From: an uncultured Lachnospiraceae bacterium
GTDB taxonomy: Bacteria; Bacillota; Clostridia; Lachnospirales; Lachnospiraceae
Direction of reading: 5' to 3'
Assembly (NCBI GenBank): GCA_947589305.1
Contig: CANQAP010000003.1
Coordinates: forward strand, 173,772-237,771
Length of the DNA stretch: 64,000 nucleotides
The notes beneath the pieces were generated by a model. It did not search any database, had not been told where the DNA came from, and worked only from the letters and a program-made list of their open reading frames with translations. Position 1 is the stretch's first letter; the number at the start of each line of letters is the position of its first letter. Positions 17,067 through 26,355 of this stretch are shown here, piece after piece. The position numbers were made by a program, and so were the translations under genes.

Positions 17067-18418
17067 TCGTTTGGCGTTTTCAAAAGAAAGACGAGAATAA
17101 ACGGTATACTGATCAGACCTGTGAAAATATCTGCCAGTGGCTGGGAAATCTGTATACCAGTCAGACCCCACCATTTTGTCGTCAAAAGCAGCGTCGGGAT
17201 AAACATCAGACCGGAACGCATCAAAGATAAAACAGAAGATAATGCCGCCTTTCGCGTACTCTGATAAAGCATGTTGACCGGTACGGAAAGCGTCAGAAAA
17301 ACAGTCCCGACGCAGGCACAGCGGAGCGCAAATACACCGATCGCGATAACCGTTTCTTCCTTTTGGAAAAAATACACGATCTCTTCCGCAAAGACGAAGC
17401 CAAAGGCGGCAAGGATCGTCATCATCACGAATCCGACCGCCATCGTTACGAGCAGACCTTTCTTCACGCGGCGATATTTTTTCGCCTGATAATTAAACGC
17501 CGCTACCGGTTGGAATCCCTGACCGATTCCCAGACCGACACACATCACAAACGCGCTGAACCGGTTGACTACGCTCATGGCGGCAATGGCGGCATCTCCA
17601 TAAGCCTTCGTCAGATGATTCAGCAAACCGTTCGAGATGGAAGTCAAACCCTGTCGGATAAACGCCGGAAATCCTACCCGTATGATTGTCAGGTACACCG
17701 CCGCCTGCCTGCTGACAAAAGCAAATGAAATCTTACTCAGTGCCATCTTTTTGAAAAAATAAAGCAGGATCCCAAAGCTGATGAACTGCGAGACCGCAGT
17801 AGAAATGCCGGCTCCCAAGACGCCCATATCACATAGTTCGATCAATAGGTAATCCCCCAAGATATTCAGAAGTCCACCCGTTACCAAACCGATCATGGCA
17901 TAAAATGCCTTTCCCTCGTAGCGCAGATTGTTATTTAAGATAAAGGAACCGATCATCACCGGACAACTGATCAGAATGCACATGCCGTACTGTCTTGCAT
18001 AAGGCAAAATGGTTTCCGTACTGCCCAGCAGCCGCATGAACGGCGTTAAAAAACACAATCCGCATATCATCAGAATCCCACCGATTCCGATCCCGGTAAA
18101 AAACCCACTGGAAACATATGTGGACGCCTCTGCATCATCCCGGTCCGCCAAGGCTTTTGACACCATCGTACCGGAACCCTGCCCCAGCATAAAGGCAAGC
18201 GCCTGTATGATCGCCTGCAAGGTAAACAGGATACCGGTGGCTCCCTGCTGGCTTTCTCCGAGCGTTCCTACAAAATAGGTATCGACCATATTATATATAT
18301 TTGTCACCAGCATGGAGATGGTTGTCGGTATTCCCAATGATACAATCAGCTTCAAAAGCGGAGTTTGTGTCATTTTATCGTAGTTTTCTTTGGAATCTGT
18401 CATTTTGATCGGTTTCAT
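17063..18418 (-). CDS. MATE-family efflux transporter
   Basis: 451 aa, with about 12 hydrophobic segments in two halves, opening LLKLIVSLGIPTTISMLVTN followed by IYNMVDTYFVG, the standard MATE N-terminus. The ATG at 18418 has GGAGG five bases upstream; the frame extends to a TTG at 18430. Such pumps export cationic compounds or drugs using Na+ or H+. It is the last gene of a leftward run ogt-MATE and converges with bsh. Confidence 0.92.
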   Translation of the reverse strand: MKPIKMTDSKENYDKMTQTPLLKLIVSLGIPTTISMLVTNIYNMVDTYFVGTLGESQQGATGILFTLQAIIQALAFMLGQGSGTMVSKALADRDDAEASTYVSSGFFTGIGIGGILMICGLCFLTPFMRLLGSTETILPYARQYGMCILISCPVMIGSFILNNNLRYEGKAFYAMIGLVTGGLLNILGDYLLIELCDMGVLGAGISTAVSQFISFGILLYFFKKMALSKISFAFVSRQAAVYLTIIRVGFPAFIRQGLTSISNGLLNHLTKAYGDAAIAAMSVVNRFSAFVMCVGLGIGQGFQPVAAFNYQAKKYRRVKKGLLVTMAVGFVMMTILAAFGFVFAEEIVYFFQKEETVIAIGVFALRCACVGTVFLTLSVPVNMLYQSTRKAALSSVLSLMRSGLMFIPTLLLTTKWWGLTGIQISQPLADIFTGLISIPFILVFLLKTPND

Positions 18419-18441
18419 ATTTTCCTCCAAATACCTGATAC

Positions 18442-18915
18442 TTACTTATAACACTGCTCGAGTTCCAATAAAAATTGCTTGATCTCGACACCGCATCCAA
18501 ATCCGCCCAAACCTCCGCTGGTCTGGATCACCCGATGACACGGAACAACCAGCAATAACGGATTCCTGTGATTGGCTCCTCCCACGGCACGGACCGCCTT
18601 CGGTTGTCCGATCTGCCGTGCAATATCCGCATAACTTCTGGTTTCCCCATAAGGTATCTTTTGCAGTTCGCTCCATACCATTTCCTGAAATTTTGTACCG
18701 CTATACCGGATCGGCAGGGTAAAGACCTTCCGTTTCCCCTGAAAATATTCCGTCAGCTGCATGACCGCTTCCGCTATGACACCCGTGAGCCGTTCGTCAC
18801 TGCCGTCCTTTGGATGTTCCGCATACTGCGGCAGTCGGCGTATCTGTGTAATATAGGATTCGTTTTCCACCAACTCTAATGTTCCGATCGGACTTTGATA
18901 GAGATAACGTGTCAT
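18442..18915 (-). CDS. ogt: Methylated-DNA-protein-cysteine methyltransferase
   Basis: 157 aa. It repairs O6-alkylguanine by transferring the alkyl group to its own cysteine. The acceptor motif PCHRVI is intact, preceded by GGANHRNPLLLVV, and the DNA-binding helix IPYGETRSYADIARQIGQP is present. Length matches Ogt rather than Ada fusions. It sits between two MATE genes, 23 bp from each, on the same strand. Confidence 0.94.
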   Translation of the reverse strand: MTRYLYQSPIGTLELVENESYITQIRRLPQYAEHPKDGSDERLTGVIAEAVMQLTEYFQGKRKVFTLPIRYSGTKFQEMVWSELQKIPYGETRSYADIARQIGQPKAVRAVGGANHRNPLLLVVPCHRVIQTSGGLGGFGCGVEIKQFLLELEQCYK

Positions 18916-18938
18916 ATGGCTTACCTCCTGTTCCGTTC

Positions 18939-20294
18939 TTATACGGGCAGCGTCCGATGTTCACGCAATCTCCGTATAAATATAAGATATGCAATCACTA
19001 GGGCGATTGCCGTTATCACCCAGCTCACCGGATATACCATCATCAACGTATAAAACGTCGAAGACGAACGAAATACGGTATACACCCAAACGATCCGGAT
19101 GCCACAGACTCCTGCAAAGGTAAGGACCGCAGGGACCAACGAGTGACCATATCCACGCATGGCGCCGGACATGATTTCTATGACCGCATTGATACCCTCC
19201 GCCGCCAAGATAAACCATAAACGCGTCATCCCCAAAGAGATAATCGTCGGATTCTCATTAAAGATACCTAACAACGGTCTTCCAAACGCCAAGATCAGCA
19301 GCGCCACCGCTGTCGTAATGCTGACATCCAGCAGGAGGCTATATCTTGCAATCTTACGGCAACGGTCCATATTTTTTGCCCCATAATTCTGTCCGACAAA
19401 CGTTGTACAAGCCTGTCCGAATGAATTTACGAGATAATACGCCAAGATTTCTATGTTAAATGCCGCCGATGACGCCGCCATAACATTCGAACCCAGTTTA
19501 TTGATCGCTGACTGGATACAGATATTAGAAAGTGAAAAGACCATACTTTGCAAACCGGCAGGAAGCCCGATACGTATCATCATCATTAAGACGTCTTTGT
19601 GCAGCCGGATTTTTGAGATCTCCAGCCGGATCGAATCCGTCCGATGCAGCAAAAGGATAAAGAGCAGTATTGCACTGATCGCGTTCGAAATGACGGTTGC
19701 GGTAGCGACCCCGTTTGCGGTCATCCCGACCACACATACAAAGTATAGATTCAATGCTACATTGATTGCCCCTGACAGCATCAGGCAGAGCAACGGCGTT
19801 TTCGTGTCACCCTGACTTCGAAAGATCGCAGATTCAAAATTATATAGAAAAATGATGGGCATGCCTAACAAATAGACCCGCAAATAAGACAATGCCATCG
19901 GAAAAACTTCCGGCGGTACGGATAAGAGTCGTAAGACCGGTTCGGCGACCGCCTCTCCGACCAGCGTAATAAAAATACCTCCGATCAATGAAAATAAGAT
20001 AGCGGTATGCAAGCTTTTCGAGATGCCTTCCTGATTGCCCTGTCCGGTAAAGGTCGATATAATGACATTTGCTCCCAACGCTATGCCGACAAACCCATTG
20101 ACCAGCAGCCCAATGATCGGACTGTTGCTGCCAACGGCTGCCATCGCGTTTTCCCCAACATAACGACCGACAACTGCCACATCCGCGGCATTAAACAACT
20201 GCTGAAGCATCCCTGTCGCTGCAAGCGGCAATGCAAATAGCAGCAGCTTACTGGCAATCCCGCCGTTTAACATATCCATATTGTTTCGTTTCAT
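18939..20294 (-). CDS. MATE-family efflux transporter
   Basis: 451 aa from the ATG at 20294 (GAGG eight bases upstream); the frame extends to 20354. It opens with GGIASKLLLFALPLAATGML followed by QQLFNAADVAVVGRYVG, characteristic of Firmicutes MATE proteins, with about 12 hydrophobic helices. It begins the MATE-ogt-MATE run and is divergent from the BlaI-type regulator. Substrate unknown. It is not a close copy of the other two MATE proteins in the window. Confidence 0.92.
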   Translation of the reverse strand: MKRNNMDMLNGGIASKLLLFALPLAATGMLQQLFNAADVAVVGRYVGENAMAAVGSNSPIIGLLVNGFVGIALGANVIISTFTGQGNQEGISKSLHTAILFSLIGGIFITLVGEAVAEPVLRLLSVPPEVFPMALSYLRVYLLGMPIIFLYNFESAIFRSQGDTKTPLLCLMLSGAINVALNLYFVCVVGMTANGVATATVISNAISAILLFILLLHRTDSIRLEISKIRLHKDVLMMMIRIGLPAGLQSMVFSLSNICIQSAINKLGSNVMAASSAAFNIEILAYYLVNSFGQACTTFVGQNYGAKNMDRCRKIARYSLLLDVSITTAVALLILAFGRPLLGIFNENPTIISLGMTRLWFILAAEGINAVIEIMSGAMRGYGHSLVPAVLTFAGVCGIRIVWVYTVFRSSSTFYTLMMVYPVSWVITAIALVIAYLIFIRRLREHRTLPV

Positions 20295-20374
20295 TTGTTT
20301 CGCCTCTTCTCTATCAATAGCATCATACCCAAACCTGACAAATTTTTCAACCACCCGTTTGCATATAAAAGTGC

Positions 20375-20403
20375 TTGACAGTATGTGCTGGATATCATAT
20401 ACT
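20375..20403 (+). promoter_or_regulatory. Promoter of blaI-blaR1-ABC operon
   Basis: TTGACA (20375-20380), 17-bp spacer, TATACT (20398-20403): an almost perfect sigma-A promoter. The operator palindrome begins inside the -10 and covers the start site, so strong constitutive activity would be switched off by repressor. Confidence 0.85.
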
Positions 20404-20429
20404 CATTTTAGGCATTTGACTAAAATGAG
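20402..20429. promoter_or_regulatory. BlaI-type operator
   Basis: CTCATTTTAG, 8-bp spacer, CTAAAATGAG: a perfect 10+10 bp inverted repeat from the -10 across the transcription start. Its right arm supplies the GAGG ribosome-binding site of the regulator gene at 20436. BlaI/MecI repressors bind dyads of this general size over their own promoters, so autoregulation is inferred. Confidence 0.75.
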
Positions 20430-20435
20430 GTTTGT

Positions 20436-20804
20436 ATGAAACGATTACCTGATACAGAATTTGAAATTATGGAGATCATCTGGTCTTTTAATGATAGGAT
20501 CACTTCTTCCGATATCTATGCTGCAATGCCAGAAAAGAAATGGAAACCCCCTACGATCATTTCTTTTTTGAAACGCTTGGAAGAAAAGGGATTTGTAACC
20601 AGTGAAAAAACCGGAAAAGAGCGTTATTATACTGCCACGGTTTCGCGTCGTTCCTATTTGGAATTTGAAACCAAACTGTTTTTCGACAAATATCATAAAA
20701 AATCTCTCACGAGTTTTATGAACGCACTTTTCCAGTCCGACACGCTAAGCGAGGACGAGATCATCAAACTGAAACGCATGCTTGACGATCTCACAAAGGA
20801 ATAG
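20436..20804 (+). CDS. BlaI/MecI-family transcriptional repressor
   Basis: 122 aa. It is a winged-helix repressor with LPDTEFEIMEIIWSFNDRIT at the N-terminus, a recognition region KKWKPPTIISFLKRLEEKGF and a C-terminal dimerisation helix, the standard BlaI layout and length. It should bind the dyad at 20402-20429 and be removed by proteolysis triggered by the membrane peptidase encoded 9 bp downstream. Confidence 0.92.
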   Translation: MKRLPDTEFEIMEIIWSFNDRITSSDIYAAMPEKKWKPPTIISFLKRLEEKGFVTSEKTGKERYYTATVSRRSYLEFETKLFFDKYHKKSLTSFMNALFQSDTLSEDEIIKLKRMLDDLTKE

Positions 20805-20813
20805 GGGGATGTT

Positions 20814-21914
20814 ATGGAACATTTTCTTTTGTTTTTGCTCAATTCCATTGTGCTAGGGGGTTTTTCTTCTGTCTATTTACTGGCAAAAAAAATTCATGCA
20901 GTCCATTTATCCCCTGCAATCACTTACTATCTAAGCTTTTTTCTTCTGCTGGCTTATCTGTTTCCTATCGGCACTTTTCTTCCCATTGCCAGCCGGTATA
21001 TCATTCATGAAGACCATAAGATCCTTACATTGACTGTTATGGAAGCGGAAACGATCCATCATTACAGCGCCTCACATTCGTTTACCATCGGTCTGCAGGT
21101 CGCTGTGATTCTATGGTTTTGTGTTGCCGCATGGATCACCTTTCAAGTGATCTATAAACATATGATATTCATGAAAACGATAAAGCGTTGGAAACATGCC
21201 ACTAAACTTTCGGACGCCGCTATGAAAAGAGTACCGATATTTTCATGTTCCGTAATCTCGGCTCCCATTTTGACCGGATTTATCAACAGACAATTATTGA
21301 TACCAGAGAATACGGATATTGCGAAAACACTGGATCTCATATGCCTGCATGAACAGATACATAACAAAAGAAATGACATTATATTAAAAGCGATCGCCGT
21401 ATCGGTCGGGATTATTAATTGGTTTAATCCCGCCGTCTGGTTTCTGATCAAGGACTTTTTAACGGACTGTGAACTTTCCTGCGATCTGATCGCCAAGCAG
21501 GATATGTCTCCTGACAACATTCGGCAGTATTGTGAACTTCTGTTAAGCTTTGCTAAAAAGCAAACCGCAATCTCTGTATTAACCATAGGATTTTCCAAAG
21601 ATTCACAGTTGTTGGAAAAAAGGATCCGTCTCCTTTTGCAAAATTCCATTCATCCTTTCAGAACACTTGCTTTTACCATATGTACATTGCTTATATGGGG
21701 CATGATCACTTTTTCATTTTCCGGCATATCCGCAGAGAAACATACAAACAACCACGGACAACTACTGCCTGCTATGACTGATTCGGAACCAGAGAAAAGA
21801 TCTCAGATGCCTATGATCGTTTATTCGTCGGATGAAGGTCAGGGAGTGTTGCTTTTGGATGACGATGGAAATGCGACAATCGATCAAGTACCGGTCCATG
21901 TCTCATACGAATAA
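20814..21914 (+). CDS. M56-family membrane metallopeptidase, BlaR1-like without PBP sensor
   Basis: 366 aa. Several N-terminal membrane helices are followed by the gluzincin-like motif HEQIHNKRND (HExxH zinc site) with a downstream acidic DCELSCDL segment and another helix near the C-terminus (TLAFTICTLLIWGMITFSFS). BlaR1/MecR1 proteins have an additional penicillin-binding sensor of about 250 residues. Here only a 65-residue tail follows the last helix, so the signal is probably not beta-lactam binding. It presumably inactivates the BlaI-like repressor. Confidence 0.85.
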   Translation: MEHFLLFLLNSIVLGGFSSVYLLAKKIHAVHLSPAITYYLSFFLLLAYLFPIGTFLPIASRYIIHEDHKILTLTVMEAETIHHYSASHSFTIGLQVAVILWFCVAAWITFQVIYKHMIFMKTIKRWKHATKLSDAAMKRVPIFSCSVISAPILTGFINRQLLIPENTDIAKTLDLICLHEQIHNKRNDIILKAIAVSVGIINWFNPAVWFLIKDFLTDCELSCDLIAKQDMSPDNIRQYCELLLSFAKKQTAISVLTIGFSKDSQLLEKRIRLLLQNSIHPFRTLAFTICTLLIWGMITFSFSGISAEKHTNNHGQLLPAMTDSEPEKRSQMPMIVYSSDEGQGVLLLDDDGNATIDQVPVHVSYE

Positions 21915-21994
21915 AGATCGTCTGCATGCCAGCCATTATCGAATACAAGCCTTTGCATGCGATGATATCAAGCAAAGTAGTAGAGGATTATATC

Positions 21995-24946
21995 ATGAAT
22001 CATCTAAAATTATTATGCAAACTGTCATTCCAATATTGGAAACATCATAAAAAACGATTCTATACTTTGATGCTATCTCTAGTGTCAGGAGTGACCGCAC
22101 TGTATTGTGCGGCGCTCCTGATTCGTAGTGAAAAACAAGCCGTACTTGACAGAGAGTTATGGCTTTTGGGAGACTATGATCTGATTATTTACGGCACGGA
22201 TGAATCGACCTATTCTAAAATCAAAGAGGACCCGGAAATCTTGGACTCCGGTGTATACTATGAATTAGGTGATGTGCAAAGTGAAAACGGCACCCGAAGC
22301 CATGCAGCCATGTTCCCCGATGCCCACTCGGAAGCAATATACCATATGACTTGTATGCGGGGAAGATATCCGGAATCCGATCTTGAAATCGCATTAGATA
22401 TCCGCGCCGCAAAAGCTATGGGAATCCCTCCATATCCCGATCAAACCTTATCGCTGACTCTTTATTCCAATGACGGCAGCATACTCTCAGAAAACGAATA
22501 TACCGTAACCGGGATTTTTCAGGCAACCAATGAAAATGTTGTCGGCGGTTATTTACGCTATCCGACACAAATAGGAATTGAAACGGAAAATATGCCTGAA
22601 TTACCTGATATCTTTTTCTATCGGTCACAAAACAGTATTTTTCAAAGCACTACCGTTACCACATTTCTACAAACCGATTCATCGGATATCAATGCTCTGA
22701 AAGACAAACTGATCCGGCTCACAAACGGAAAGATCCAAGCCGCGCAGACGGATATTCCAAGCGGGCGGCGTTACGCATATTCCTATATATTAGGCATCCA
22801 AGATACCATCCAACAAACTTACGGCGATAATTCCTTATCCAGCATATTACATGCCCTCGATAATGGGGATGTGATCAAAGATTTTTATTCCGGTGTTTTA
22901 ATGCCCATATTCACATTTCTGGTATCTGTCATTGTGATTTTATCCATCATCGGAATCACCAAAGATATTGCGGGCGATAAGTTGGAAAATTATGCGATCC
23001 TGCGTAGTCTGGGATTGACAAAAAAGCATTTAGCCTTGTACATCCTATGTGACTTTACAACAGTAGCGTTCCTCTGCATGATCATCGGTTTGATCGTCGG
23101 ATTCCTTCTGCATATCCTGATGATAACCATATTAAATCATACATATGATCTGAAGCTGCAATATGGATTTTTATGCAGTCAATACGTCCATGCCGTTACC
23201 GTACCACCATTATTTTCGACAGTTTTCACGATCATCCTCTGTGTGGAGATTTCTTTATTGATCTTATTGTTGGGATTTATCCGGGAAACCCCGATCCAAA
23301 TGTTTAATAATCCGCTAAAACATAGAAAACCGTCGCACGGAGCCGTGAAACTGCCAAAAGGCTGGAAGTCTCTGCTCGTCAGCAAAATCAATCTGCACAA
23401 TTTTAGCATTTTGATCATTACCATGATCGTCATGAGTGCCGCTGTATTTGGATACACTTATTTTCATGCTTTGGCTGATCGAAACAATAGTGAAGCCGAA
23501 TATGAAAAACAGACATATGGACTGGAACATTGGGACTACATTGCAGAAAAAACCGATCAGGCATATATGTATACGTTCAATATAGAGAACCATCATGATT
23601 ACGGAATCTGTATGGACAAATATCTTGAACTTCAAAATCAACCGTTTATTCAATCTTCCTTTGGCGAGATCGCAAATCGCTCCACACGGATCACCGTTCC
23701 GAGAGACTCTGTAGATCACGCATGGTTAGAAGCGTTTGATGAATATAATTTACGCGCATATGAACATGCTGATCGGCTTGATGATTATGAAACAGCTCTC
23801 AGCGATGCTGAAAATGCCATGATTCATGAAATCGGCTATGATGACGACGAATTAATTTACAGCATGCCGACTGTCGGACTGTTCGATCATGATCTGGACA
23901 TGCTCAACTCCTATATTGTTGCAGGCGGCATCCATATCCCGGAACTCCAATCCGGTTACGAAGTATTACTCGCCATGTCAGAATCCGATTGGAATACCTT
24001 TTCCGAGTTCTTTCATGTCGGAGATTCTTTGGCATTGTCTGATATCATTCTGACTGCCGATGAAGAACAGTTGGATTTTGGCAATTTTCTTCCGGCGTCG
24101 GTTGCAGATCCCGTCTACAAGCAGATGATTACCACACCAGAAGGAGACGAAGTGGAACTGACTTCTTTTGCCTTTGGCAAACGCTTTGATATCCCTGTAA
24201 CCATCGGCGGTATCCTTGTATTGGATGAACCTGCCGTCAGACAATATATGGTTTTTCCGGATCATAACGATCATGGGATCAACATTTTCTGTTCTTGCCA
24301 AGCGTTTACGGCTTGGGGACTTCCCGACCATAACCTGACAAAACTGTGCATACAGTCGGATCCTTCCTATCCTTTGGAACAGATGGATATCTACTGGTAT
24401 CAGATGTTATCGGATTCCGAGGGGATTTCCACGCATTCCACCACTGAAATCATTCTCCAAATGAATCAGGGAACACAGAAAATCATGGCAGTTTATTACA
24501 GCATGCTCGTACTGTTAATGGTCATTGCGATCATCGCCATTACCATCCACTTGTATACCGATATTCGCATACGCAGCATCCAATTCTCTATTCTGCGTGC
24601 CAGCGGTATGTCCATTCAGCAAATCGCATATCTGATCTTGCAGCAGAATGTATTTTATCCTGTCATCGGTATCCTTGTTTCCATGGCGCCGGTTGAACTT
24701 TGTCAGAGTTTCTTTCAGTATATCCGTGAGCATGTGGATCAAGGAACATGGTATCAACCTTTTGGACCTACTCCTTGGTATTATGACGTACCGTTTCGGT
24801 ACAACCTGTTCCAATACCATCTGCCTATGATCATGACAATTACCTTTATAATATATCTGCTGATCATCCTTGCCATAACACTGGCACAGATTCATTATCT
24901 ATCTAAGCAATCGATCATAGCAGAAATAGAGGCATCAAATTTTTAA
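21995..24946 (+). CDS. Large FtsX/MacB-type ABC transporter permease
   Basis: 983 aa from the ATG at 21995 (GAGG eight bases upstream; an earlier in-frame ATG at 21926 is less likely). Two FtsX modules are visible: an N-terminal helix, a roughly 250-residue extracellular region, three helices around IFTFLVSVIVILSIIGITKD, then a further helix (ILIITMIVMSAAVFGYTYFH), a second extracellular region of about 330 residues and three C-terminal helices. This layout is that of peptide or lipid exporters (MacB/LolCE/YtrF-like). It pairs with the ATPase gene that follows 17 bp later. Confidence 0.88.
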   Translation: MNHLKLLCKLSFQYWKHHKKRFYTLMLSLVSGVTALYCAALLIRSEKQAVLDRELWLLGDYDLIIYGTDESTYSKIKEDPEILDSGVYYELGDVQSENGTRSHAAMFPDAHSEAIYHMTCMRGRYPESDLEIALDIRAAKAMGIPPYPDQTLSLTLYSNDGSILSENEYTVTGIFQATNENVVGGYLRYPTQIGIETENMPELPDIFFYRSQNSIFQSTTVTTFLQTDSSDINALKDKLIRLTNGKIQAAQTDIPSGRRYAYSYILGIQDTIQQTYGDNSLSSILHALDNGDVIKDFYSGVLMPIFTFLVSVIVILSIIGITKDIAGDKLENYAILRSLGLTKKHLALYILCDFTTVAFLCMIIGLIVGFLLHILMITILNHTYDLKLQYGFLCSQYVHAVTVPPLFSTVFTIILCVEISLLILLLGFIRETPIQMFNNPLKHRKPSHGAVKLPKGWKSLLVSKINLHNFSILIITMIVMSAAVFGYTYFHALADRNNSEAEYEKQTYGLEHWDYIAEKTDQAYMYTFNIENHHDYGICMDKYLELQNQPFIQSSFGEIANRSTRITVPRDSVDHAWLEAFDEYNLRAYEHADRLDDYETALSDAENAMIHEIGYDDDELIYSMPTVGLFDHDLDMLNSYIVAGGIHIPELQSGYEVLLAMSESDWNTFSEFFHVGDSLALSDIILTADEEQLDFGNFLPASVADPVYKQMITTPEGDEVELTSFAFGKRFDIPVTIGGILVLDEPAVRQYMVFPDHNDHGINIFCSCQAFTAWGLPDHNLTKLCIQSDPSYPLEQMDIYWYQMLSDSEGISTHSTTEIILQMNQGTQKIMAVYYSMLVLLMVIAIIAITIHLYTDIRIRSIQFSILRASGMSIQQIAYLILQQNVFYPVIGILVSMAPVELCQSFFQYIREHVDQGTWYQPFGPTPWYYDVPFRYNLFQYHLPMIMTITFIIYLLIILAITLAQIHYLSKQSIIAEIEASNF

Positions 24947-24963
24947 GGAGGTCATCTCAGACT

Positions 24964-25650
24964 ATGAACAATTCTATGCGTACACAACTGAAAGCAGTGA
25001 ATCTCACGAAAGAATATCCTATGGGATCACATACTGTCCACGCCTTGCAAACAATCAATCTCAACATTGACGAAGGGACATTCGTATCCATTGTAGGAAC
25101 CAGCGGAAGCGGCAAATCTACTTTACTGCACCTATTAGGCGGACTGGACAAACCAACTTCCGGAGATGTCTACCTTGGAAATATCCGGCTTACGGATACA
25201 ACCGATAAAGAACTATCGAAAATCCGGCGAGAACATATCGGATTTGTATTTCAGAAATTTTGTCTGATTCAGGAACTGAACGTTATGGAAAATATATTAC
25301 TTCCGGTTCTACTCTCAAACAAAACCCCCGATTACAACTACGTTCATACTCTTTGCGATCTCTTAGGATTGACTGAACGAACCTCGCATCTTCCTTATGA
25401 ACTGAGTGGAGGACAGCAGCAGCGTGTCGCCATTGCAAGGGCTTTATCGAATGACCCTCAGATCATTCTTTGTGATGAACCAACAGGGAACCTTGACAAA
25501 AAAACCAGAAATGAAGTGATCGACCTACTGAAACAAATCCACAAAGAATTCCGAAAAACCATCCTGATCGTAACTCATGATCCTGATATTGCAGAAAGTA
25601 CCGAACGCATCATACACATGGAGGACGGATATCTGTACGAGACACCATAG
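24964..25650 (+). CDS. ABC transporter ATPase, MacB/LolD/BceA type
   Basis: 228 aa with all nucleotide-binding motifs: Walker A GTSGSGKST, Q-loop FVFQKFCLIQ, signature LSGGQQQR, Walker B IILCDEPTGNLD and the H-loop IVTHD. It powers the permease encoded upstream. AAGGAGG lies upstream of the start. It is the last gene of the operon, followed by a GC-rich stem-loop. Confidence 0.95.
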   Translation: MNNSMRTQLKAVNLTKEYPMGSHTVHALQTINLNIDEGTFVSIVGTSGSGKSTLLHLLGGLDKPTSGDVYLGNIRLTDTTDKELSKIRREHIGFVFQKFCLIQELNVMENILLPVLLSNKTPDYNYVHTLCDLLGLTERTSHLPYELSGGQQQRVAIARALSNDPQIILCDEPTGNLDKKTRNEVIDLLKQIHKEFRKTILIVTHDPDIAESTERIIHMEDGYLYETP

Positions 25651-25657
25651 CTTACAC

Positions 25658-25682
25658 CTTTCGGGCAAGTATCGCCCGAAAG
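25658..25682 (+). terminator. Stem-loop after the ABC operon
   Basis: CTTTCGGGC pairs perfectly with GCCCGAAAG across a 7-nt loop, 8 bp after the ATPase stop. The following sequence is A-rich and lacks a clear T-run, so it is a weak terminator or an mRNA-stabilising stem. Confidence 0.5.
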
Positions 25683-25825
25683 ATTCAAAAATCGTTATTT
25701 TACAATCTCCTACCTGTTTTCGGATATATTCCGTATTTTTGTATTTTTCTGAATATTTTCAAAAGGAGTATTTCCGTATCGGTCACATTTTAATCGTTTA
25801 TACTAATGGTAGGAGGCATTGTACC

Positions 25826-26182
25826 ATGAACGATAATTTTATCCGAGAACGATTATTTGAATTGATTGATAATTCCGATATTTCCGCTACAAGACTGAGT
25901 GAAGAACTCCATCTGAATAAAGGATATTTTGCTGATGTCCGCAGAGAAAAACAGAGTGTTCCGTATGATGTACTTGCCCGCGTCTGCGATTATTTTCAGA
26001 TTTCATTATCATCGTTTTTTGACAAAGATTATTCGCTCAACAATTCCTATCGTGAAATTAATCTGTTATGTCAGAGCATACCGCAAGACCAACTGGAAAC
26101 CGTGATCATTCCGATCCTGAAGAAGTTTGCAAAACAGACCTCTGATAAAACCAGTCCTGTAGCTCATGAAAACATACCTTAA
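25826..26182 (+). CDS. Small HTH (XRE-like) DNA-binding protein
   Basis: 118 aa from the ATG at 25826, which has AGGAGG at ideal spacing; the longer open frame upstream has no such start. The N-terminal half is a helix-turn-helix of the Cro/CI type (SDISATRLSEELHLNKGYFA, VPYDVLARVCDYFQI), followed by a short helical C-terminus. It could regulate the preceding ABC operon or act elsewhere; no operator copy is evident. Confidence 0.75.
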   Translation: MNDNFIRERLFELIDNSDISATRLSEELHLNKGYFADVRREKQSVPYDVLARVCDYFQISLSSFFDKDYSLNNSYREINLLCQSIPQDQLETVIIPILKKFAKQTSDKTSPVAHENIP

Positions 26183-26355
26183 GTCTATCCGCCAAAGCAA
26201 TACTAGCCGAGACGGTCTTTTGAGCCTTCCCTCCATTCATTGATTTCTACATTTTCATATGATAAAATCGTGTTATATATGATCTGCAATCGACCAACCT
26301 TTGGATGCCTTTTGCACGATCGACATTTCCCACATGGATAGAAAGAAGGCGACTT

